Shown: in pieces, positions 56,439 through 64,000 of the stretch
Layout: every line of letters starts with the position of its first letter
How positions within the stretch are numbered: position 1 is the first letter of the stretch
Source: Gentiana macrophylla
Taxonomy: Eukaryota; Streptophyta; Magnoliopsida; Gentianales; Gentianaceae
DNA length: 64,000 nt
Direction: 5' to 3'
Assembly (NCBI GenBank): GCA_026214975.1
Contig: CM047805.1
Span: 64,278,170-64,342,169, forward strand
Program-made: the position numbers and the translations under genes
The notes under the pieces: model-generated
The model's input: only the letters and a program-made list of their open reading frames with translations
Told to the model about the DNA's origin: nothing
The model's database searches: none

Positions 56439-59400
56439 TGATGACGGTCAAATTATGCTCGTAAAAGTCATCAACATTATCCTTAAATCGAGATTAATAA
56501 TATATATTTTATAATTAAATCACATGTTATATTGAATATTTAAAGTTATGTGATTTATAATTTATAATTTGGTATTTATCCATTTTGTATTATTTAAAAG
56601 AGATAATTTAGTATTTATGCGTTTTTATTATTTAACTATGATTTACTTTGGGATAAATATTTATTTTGTAGATTGAGATAAATTTTGGAGGATAAATGCA
56701 AATGGAAGAATTAAATCTCAAGATAAATCAAAGGAAATTCAAGATAAAGATCGGATAAGCACGAAAAGAGGAGTAAGGCAATCCAAGATTGGTGCCAATA
56801 GGGGGGACACACCAAGGGGGGCGCATTTTGCATTTTATTTTGAGATCGGCCGAGAGTTATCTATATTTGTTTTGATATTTTGAAGTATATCTCTTAATTA
56901 GCTTGAACTCCTATAAATAAAGGCATGTCATACACGCCAAAAACAACTACCACATATACACAACTCAAATAAATACAACATAATTAATCTCCCCAATTAT
57001 TACATTATCGTTTGAGGTTGTTCGTTCTTCACCGGACGATGTAGATCTAAGGATACGATATGAGGCAGTGGGGGTTCCTTGTCTATAAGGATCCACACGC
57101 CCAGATCTGTTATCCGGTGACCTATAGATGACTTTGGTATGATCGACAACCGTGTTTTTAGTAGATCTATATAATTGCTTTATGAGTCTCTATGTTATCC
57201 GTTACGTATGTAGAAACGCTAAGATTTAGGTTTTCACCGGGTCAATCTAGCCACGTCTTTATGGTGTGATTGTCCACCTAGAATTTCTTGTCTTAGTAGG
57301 TATGGCTACGGCTACGTTGCTCGTCTGTTTTAATTAAAACGTGTAGTGAGGAAATACCAATATAGTACTCCTAGGTCGGCTCATGAATTGATCTTTCGGG
57401 ACTTTCAGCGAGATCTAGATCTGTGCTGTATTAGGGAATTGTGCGCACATTATTATACGTAAATCGTAGATTAACATGATACCTAAAAAGTTAGTGTTAA
57501 TGGGACGGAGACTGATGCGATCACTTAGGAAGTACGCCTAATCACAGGAATGTTGCCTAGGTGAGGAATACGGTTGATATCGGCATCCCTAGTTTTGTAA
57601 GCGTGCGAGTCATATGAGATGGAGGCCGAAAAAGCGAAGTCACGTGATGTAGCATAGTGATCTAGATGGCCTACCCAGAGGTAGATCTAGTTTAGGGGAT
57701 GACTCCCGTAGCCAATATAAAAGAAATACAAATCGGGTTAATAGTTGTCGAGTCTAGCTTAATTATATAGAATCTCTAGATCCAAACAATAGCATAATAA
57801 TTGGGGAGGTTAATTGCGTTATGTGTTGTGTCGAGTCGTGTCCTTTACCTTTTTTGTCTTTTGTTGGTCATAGACCGCTTTGTGTCCTAGACATGAATGA
57901 TTAATTGTTTGTATATAAATGACCCACAATTGGTTCCCTGTGGGATCGACCTTGATTATTATAGCTATACTACGATGGGCCTAGTCCTCTTGCTAGTATT
58001 GGTTTATGGTGGTCAAGTATTTTATTATCACTTGATCTACGTCATCAAGTTTTTGGCGCCGTTGCCGGGAACCAACGGTCAATTTTATATATAAATAATT
58101 TTTTTATTCATGTCGATTTTTCGTTTTAGAGTCTGCTTTTACGTTTTTGAGTCCCTACGGTTATGCGCTCTGTGTAAAAATTCCAGAATCTGGAACAGCT
58201 GGTTTCGCTCCCAGCGAGACTACCTTTCGCTGCCAGCGAGCCTGGTTATGTTCTCTGGAATTTCGTGTGTCTGTTTATCTCTGTATGTTTAATCCGTAGG
58301 TCTGAAAGCAGGATGGGAAACCATGTTAAAATCAGTCTACGGTCCTGTTTGCAGAAACCAGGGAAGCAATAATCTGAGTCAGTAATTTTTCACGGGCGCT
58401 GAGAAAATAACCCAGCAACATGTGGAGCTACGAATCTGCGATGGGAAAAGTGATGGAAGCAATACCTTTAAAGCACCAAGATGGCTCCGAGAAAATAAAT
58501 ATTAAAAGGTTCAAATTCTTCGTGGTATAATGTTGAAGGCAATGTACTACCTTTTTTGCTTATGTTTTACTATCTTTTGGTTTTTTGAACATAAGTTAGT
58601 CTTTACATGAACCTGAGTATGAATCTTAGCCCGGAGTTGGTTTGTAAGATTAATTTTATTAGTGTGGAAGGTTACGCCCCAAATCTGTCTCATCCAGAGG
58701 TGTAAGGAAACATGTAGTAGTTGAAGGAAGCAGTGAATAAAGAGTTCCTCAGATTCTGTTAAAATCTCATTGTCCTATGCATGAGATTGCTTCCTGCATC
58801 GCCGCCATGGGAGCAACAATTTGTGTAGTTTTAAGAATCTGCAATCTAAAAAAGACGTTGAGTTTTGAGAGAGCATAATGAAGCAAACATTATAGAGGAT
58901 GTGATTAAAATGGGTCCCTAGGACTAAATCTTCTTAGAATTCACTAGTTCCAAAGCGCGAGCCGAGGAAAGAGCTTTGTATAAATGGTATGGATAAATGT
59001 CGTTTCTAGGTCTCACATCCAAGGAAGGGTATTAATCCATAAAAGCGGCATTTGAGCCCACCTCATATAGTGCTCAAGGGTCAATATCTGGCGATCCAAG
59101 AAGGATGACTGACAAGGATAATTTTTTGGAAAGTCAAGTCGAGGACTTTAAACTCGTAACTACTTTAAAACCCTTAGGATTTCTTTTTAGGATTTTAGGT
59201 TTTCCTTTCTTTGAGTCAAATAAGAGTAACATGACATATGTTGAGGTTTTTTATTTTTCCGTGTTCCGATGGCCATTAGGCTAAGGACGTGCAAAACTTT
59301 TTTACTCAATATAGGCCACGTGAAGTAGAGTTCCGTAGGAGAGTCGAGAAATTGCTAAAAAAAGGAAATTTAGCAATCAACCTTAAGATGGAAGCATTAA

Positions 59401-60839
59401 GAGAGCTTGAGAATTATTGAAAATGTAACAGAGAATGATTGGTGCGAACAAGAACAATTTTGGTCAACTTCCAAAACTTTTTAGAATGGCGATCCTAGTG
59501 AAAATCCAAAGTTGTGTGCAATTCGTTCTACAACTATCCTTATCCTTTCCTTTGCACCTTTTCACCCTTCAACCTTTCTATTCTCTCACCATTCTGCCTC
59601 ACAGTTCACATTTCTAACCATTCTTTCATCCCCTCTCTTTCTTTCCAATCCCTTAACCAGTACACACCACAATACACACAATTTATAATAAAATCCTCAG
59701 TTTTTCTCAGAGCAGTTTTTATGCAAGTTCTGCAATAATGTAAGTTCTTGTATTTATTTGTTCTTAGTTCTTTGTAATTAAGTCCCCAATTATTATTTAT
59801 CATTTGAGGTTGTTCGTTCTTCACCGGACGATGTAGATCTAAGGATACGATATGAGGCAGTGGGGATTCCTTGTCTATAAGGATCCACACGCCCAGATCT
59901 GTTATCCGGTGACCTATAGATGACTTTGGTATGATCGACAACCGTGTTTTTAGTAGATCTATATAATTGCTTTATGAGTCTCTATGTTATCCGTTACGTA
60001 TGTAGAAACGCTAAGATTTAGGTTTTCGCCGCGTCAATCTAGCCACGTCTTTATGGTGTGATTGTCCACCTAGAATTTCTTGTCTTAGTAGGTATGGCTA
60101 TGGCTACGTTGCTCGTCTGTTTTAATTAAAACGTGTAGTAAGGAAATACCAATATAGTACTCCTAGGTCGGTTCATGAATTGATCTTTCGGGACTTTCAG
60201 CGAGATCTAGATCTGTGCTGTATTAGGGAATTGCGCGCACCTTATTATCCGTAAATCGTAGATTAACATGATACCTAAAAAGTTAGTGTTAATGGGACGG
60301 AGACTGATGCGATCGCTTAGAAAGTACGCCTAATCACAGGAATGTTGCCTAGGTGAGGAATACGGTTAATATCGGCATCCCTAGTTTTGTAAGCGTGCGA
60401 GTCATATGAGATGGAGGCCGAAAAAGCGAAGTCACGTGATGTAGCATAGTGATCTAGATGGCCTACCCGGAGGTAGATCTAGTTTAGGGATGACTCCCGT
60501 AGCCAATATAAAAGAAATACGAATCGGGTTAATAGTTGTCGAGTCTAGCTTAATTATATAGAATCTCTAGATCCAAACAATAGCATAATAATTAGGGAGG
60601 TTAATTACGTTATGTGTTGTGTCGAGTCGTGTCCTTTACCTTTCTTGTCTTTTGTTGGTCATAGACCGCTTTGTGTCATTGACAAGAATGATTAATTGTT
60701 TGTATATAAATGACCCACAATTGGTTCCCTGTGGGATCGACCTTGATTCGCTATAGCTATACTACGATGGGCCTAGTCCTCTTGCTAGTATTGGTTTATG
60801 GTGGTCAAGTATTTTATTATCACTTGATCTACGTCATCA
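56439..60839 (+). mobile_element. Athila-like LTR element, non-autonomous, 4.4 kb
   Basis: The left LTR is 56439-58047 (TGATGACGG...CTACGTCATCA) and the primer site at 58054-58073 is TGGCGCCGTTGCCGGGAACC, complementary to tRNA-Asp and typical of Athila-type Gypsy. The right LTR ends at 60839 with the same CTACGTCATCA. The target duplication GGCAC is exact (56434-56438 and 60840-60844), and removal joins LINE ORF1 as ...RVPIEYF. About 1.06 kb of LTR is shared (56985-58047 and 59780-60839), but the first 545 bp of the left LTR has no counterpart on the right. The interior (58074-59779) has no recognisable gene. Confidence 0.88.
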
Positions 60840-60844
60840 GGCAC

Positions 60845-61497
60845 ACGAGGAATTCGAACCTAAATTATAGTGGCTTGGACAGGATCTTTAGCTGGCCGGA
60901 AGGAGGGTTTCCACTTCGAAATTGTGATATAATGGTTCTGGATCAGCCAAGGACCATTCTCAAGCACAAAATCATAATCCTCTTTAGCAACAAATCGGAC
61001 AATGTAGTAACCATCTTCCAAGTCGGTAATCGATGTGCTTCCCTTTGCCCGTATATGCATCAGGACGGGCTTGGAGGACCCGGAGTCGACATTTCGCCAA
61101 GTACTTTGATTATCGATCTGCTCGTTTTCAAGGAGCCACGGCTTTTGAGAGTTTCCATAGGATGTCCACCTTCTTCACTCCTCGCCATACCAAGAAGTTT
61201 TTTGATTGATGATGTTGGTAATGGTGGGCGAACTCTAGCATGTCCTCCTCTGTTTCATCTTCGCGAGAATAGAGTTACGTACGATTTGAGTCTTGAAGGA
61301 TGTCGGCTCCATTGCGTCGATTCCACACCGAACCACCCTCAGGCAGTGGAATCGGCTCTTCCGTGGCTCGTCTCTTGAACCCGCTTGTGCTCTCTGTGTG
61401 AATGAGGTCCGCCTCTTCTTATTTAGATCGGAGGCCGCATTGGATATGACGGGGAAGAAGCGGTTTGGGGGTATCGAGAATCGCCGGAGAGCAAACT
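60845..61497 (-). pseudogene. LINE ORF1, 5' part, and leader
   Basis: The minus-strand frame 60860-61060 reads GSTSITDLEDGYYIVRFVAK, YDFVLENGPWLIQNHYI and WKPSFRPAKD, the DUF4283 domain of plant LINE ORF1. After an in-frame TAG (usual Trp) it continues VRIPRVP to the nested element. Farther 5' (61100-61497) the frame is broken and probably leader. Confidence 0.82.
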
Positions 61498-61720
61498 AAC
61501 CAATTAAATTAGATGAGAACTTAAAACAATTAATATGTGTATTAGAGCGTGTTCTTTAATCAATATTGATCTAATACTCGTTCACCGCATGGAGATTCAG
61601 CATTCATTGATCATCAATTATCAAATCAATCCAGAGGTTGACTAATCGGATTTTGATGAGTAATTAATGCTCTTTTTTCGATACCAAACATTTCTTTGCG
61701 GAACCGCAAAGAAATGTTTG

Positions 61721-63840
61721 TGTAACGCCCCGTTCTCGGACACCGAGTCCTTATCCGGAAGAGGAACGTTCGGCACGTATAAAATAAAAGTAAATTCATT
61801 TTATACGTAAGCCTCTACTACGTCGTATCAAATCAAAGGCAAAACGGAAGCAAAACTCGGATATACAAAATTTTTCCCAAAACTAAAGAGTAGAAAGGAA
61901 ATCTAAAGGTAGAAATGTAAAATTATTACATTTGGAAAAGTACGAAGTCCCAACACAACAAGTACGATGAATCTAAATAAAACCAAATGTCTACCTTAAA
62001 AGCAGTGAAAGTACAACCAAAGAAAAGCAGAACATAAACATCTTGCACTTCAACGATCGCCTTCAAAGGTCGTCGTCGAACTCTTCTTCAGGAACCTGTT
62101 CGTCTTCTCGTCCCCAAACACATAGAAAAGTATGCATTCGAGGTAAGTACAACGTACTTAGAAAGAAAGAGAAGCTATGAAAGCAATCGTAGTTATAAAG
62201 AAAAGATAAATATTTAATTAGTTATTTAAGTGAGACCGACTCAATCTAGGGTTCACTTATTGCTCATCAACACGTCGTGACTAATCTGTTTCTAACTTAG
62301 CCTATCTATGTTACAACCGCACTCAAGGGCACTACTGCGCATCCACCTCAAAGCAGAGTCCTGCTGACTTAGGGTCATTGACCCACTGAGTTATTCTACC
62401 TTGGGACACACCGCAACATATTAGTGGATCACACCAATACCCACGAAGTCTAGAAAGGTAGACTCCGATAGCACGCGGCGTCTCAAAGCATAATCCTCCG
62501 TGCACTTAGGGTCCTTGGACTCTACGGAGTTCCTCTACCTTCAGAGGTAGCACATGCATCGCGATTTAGCCTGGTGCCTAGCCGAGAGAGACATGTTGTT
62601 TAATCTTTTACTAGTCACGTCACGTTATTTATTAGGTTATTAACTAGCCACTGAGTATTTTCAAATAATCTCCTCACACATACTACTCTCTTCCTAGACC
62701 ACTAGACACGGACAAGTCCTAAGACATACACGAGACATTGATGAATGCTAATTCATCAAAGCACAAGCCTATCATGCTCTTCCGACGGATCCGAAATTCA
62801 ACTCCCTTTAAGAGTACATTCGATGTGTTTTAATCGAACGAATCGAAGCTCAATTCAGGCTTGTCTATGTTTATACCATATTAACATGTCATATATAAGA
62901 GTTCATAAAGATAAATCATGTTTATAAGGTGGACAACAACCCACAAAGAAAGAAGGGCAAAACAAGCTAGGCGCCCGTTTAAGACCCTCGGGCGCCCGTC
63001 GAACCTACTGGGCGCCCGTCCATTAAACTCGAGGCGCCCGTCCGCGAAGACCATTTCAATCTCGAATGTAAAATTACCCTCCAGGCGCCCGTCCGGATAA
63101 GCCAGGCGCCCGTCCGAAAAAGCGAGGTGGACGCCCGTCGAGAATACCGGACGCCCGTCCACCTGGGTTCGACTGGAACCCTAACATCATCATCATTCGA
63201 TTTTCCAGGTCGTGTTTCAACCAAAAATCAGCAAATAACCAACACAACAACACGAGAATCCACATCTAGACGTACTATAACAACTATAGTCATTAACTAA
63301 AATAAAGATTCATATTTCCAATACCAAGAAGCCTTAAAACATGATCAATTCCTTATAACAAATGATGGAATTCATAGGATAGTTTTCCTTACTTGTTGCA
63401 CCACCGAATCTGATCCAAAAGCCTTGTAAAGCTGCTGCACTTGCCACCAAACCGATCACAAAGCGAAGCCCTCTTACAACGCTTCCGCTTCAAACGATTT
63501 CGAAAACAAACAACTCTTCCTCTCGTAAGGTGTGAAAAGAACTCTTGGCTCTCCTATGCTCTCTCTCTCTCACACGCACAAGGAAAAGAAAAGGGAGGGT
63601 GAGTAGCTGAAATTCTCGATTAAATGTTTAGGTCTTAACATTAAGAGGAGTTAATCCTTTTCCCTAAATGCCCCTTTAATACAAAAAAAAAAGATTTCCT
63701 CACGTATATACATATAAACTCGAAATTATATATATATAAAACGTCCAAAATAATTAACCCCAAATGAGAGGAAACCGAACCTAATATTTCGTTTTCGCAA
63801 AAAGACACGTCTGCCCTTTTCCGAAGATCGGAATATTACA
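61721..63840. mobile_element. Gypsy-type solo LTR, 2120 bp
   Basis: Starts TGTAACGCCCCG and ends CGGAATATTACA, with an exact GTTTG duplication (61716-61720 and 63841-63845). No primer site, polypurine tract or second LTR is present, so it is a solo LTR left by recombination. The same family appears broken up at 29437-40683. An array of CGCCCGTC words lies at 62969-63162. Confidence 0.82.
62969..63162. repeat. Array of GGCGCCCGTC decamers
   Basis: Eight copies of (G)GCGCCCGTC or GACGCCCGTC, mostly about 20 bp apart with one longer gap near 63040-63080, in an otherwise AT-rich LTR. The spacers are unrelated to each other. A looser version (GGACGGGCGTCC, GGACGCCCGTTC, AACGCCCGTCC) occurs in the other Gypsy LTR at 18425-18560. 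Confidence 0.85.
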
Positions 63841-64000
63841 GTTTGGTATCGAAAAAAGAGCATTAATTACTCACCTAAATCCGATATCCACCATTGTAAT
63901 GATTTTATAATTGATGATTCCATGAATGCTGAATATCTATGCAGTGGACAAGTATCGGATCAATAATTGATGAAAAACAAGGTCAAAAGACGGTTTTCGA

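Larger units (their letters stand above)
52855..61497 (-). mobile_element. L1-type LINE, 5' part, split by an Athila-like element
   Basis: On minus: leader and ORF1 start (about 61497-60845), then after the nested element ORF1 (56438-55380) and ORF2 (55383-52855). The 3' part (zf-RVT, RNase H, tail) is missing because the gag-only LTR element, or a deletion with it, lies at 52854. Domain order and the WNCRG, FADD and zinc-knuckle motifs are those of plant L1 elements. Confidence 0.9.
61530..64000. mobile_element. Foldback (long inverted repeat) element with nested solo LTR
   Basis: The left arm (about 61545-61706) and right arm (63846 to about 63990) are inverted repeats of each other. The innermost 44 bp per arm are a perfect match (GAGTAATTAATGC...CTTTGCGG and complement) around an AA spacer once the nested LTR and one GTTTG are removed. 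The outer arm parts match with substitutions (GATTCAGCATTCAT and complement). Its right end may lie beyond the window. No transposase; MITE-like. Confidence 0.75.

Noticed and set aside
60710..61378. 222-codon plus-strand open frame
   Set aside because: It starts in the Athila-like LTR and runs antisense through LINE ORF1; it is a shadow of the minus-strand DUF4283 region.
62881..63265. Minus-strand frames with repeated DGRP/TGARL peptides
   Set aside because: Produced by the GGCGCCCGTC array in an LTR, in three frames at once; not a protein.

Overview
This is a transposon-dominated window of a plant nuclear genome, most likely a eudicot. The support is one spliced nuclear gene for a protein disulfide isomerase-like ER protein, AT-rich introns, and a repeat fauna typical of flowering plants: Sirevirus-type and RE1-type Copia, Athila-like and other Gypsy LTRs, L1-type LINEs with endonuclease and RNase H domains, TRIMs, non-autonomous Helitrons and a Tourist-like MITE. 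I cannot place the species. I saw no tRNA, rRNA, organellar insert or prokaryotic signature.

Layout. 1-1140: AT-rich flank carrying a dispersed repeat that recurs at 48.1 kb. 1237-16452: a Sirevirus-like LTR of about 1.46 kb split by a 13.7-kb Sirevirus-like Copia (1796-15542, minus strand) with gag, protease, integrase, RT/RNase H and a large third coding region with its own promoter-like leader. 17056-24404: a decayed Copia with 207-bp LTRs and a TTGAT target duplication, itself holding a Gypsy LTR and a LINE tail. 24592-25325: a MITE with TTA target duplication. 26138-29239: the only host gene, nine coding exons, 419 codons. 29437-40683: apparently one Gypsy solo LTR of about 2.1 kb broken into four pieces by a 5'-truncated LINE, two Helitrons placed 4 bp apart and a TRIM. 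40684-40880: a second copy of the host gene's 3' UTR. 43149-48086: a nearly intact RE1-like Copia lacking its 3' LTR. 49323-52854: a complete 334-bp TRIM, the 3' end of another Copia, and a gag-only LTR element. 52855-61497: an L1-type LINE (minus strand) whose ORF1 is split by an Athila-like LTR element (56439-60839). 61530-64000: a large inverted-repeat (foldback) element with a 2.1-kb solo LTR inserted at its palindromic centre.

How the parts relate. Target-site duplications give the order of many insertions: AACAG/AACAA for the inner Sirevirus, TTGAT, TTA, an 11-bp LINE duplication, AACGG, GGCAC and GTTTG. Several were checked by seeing that removing the element restores a reading frame or a palindrome. 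The host gene is unusual for its family: WCGLC in place of WCGHC, no second thioredoxin (a') domain, and a C-terminus ending HDEEL where H/KDEL is expected.

A caution for all users: the two Sirevirus LTRs differ mostly at CAG and CTG trinucleotides, which turn into CGA/CG and TCG/CG reciprocally in the two copies. This looks like a consensus-calling error at CHG-methylated sites rather than mutation. It probably creates many of the frameshifts in that element and even alters its primer-binding site.
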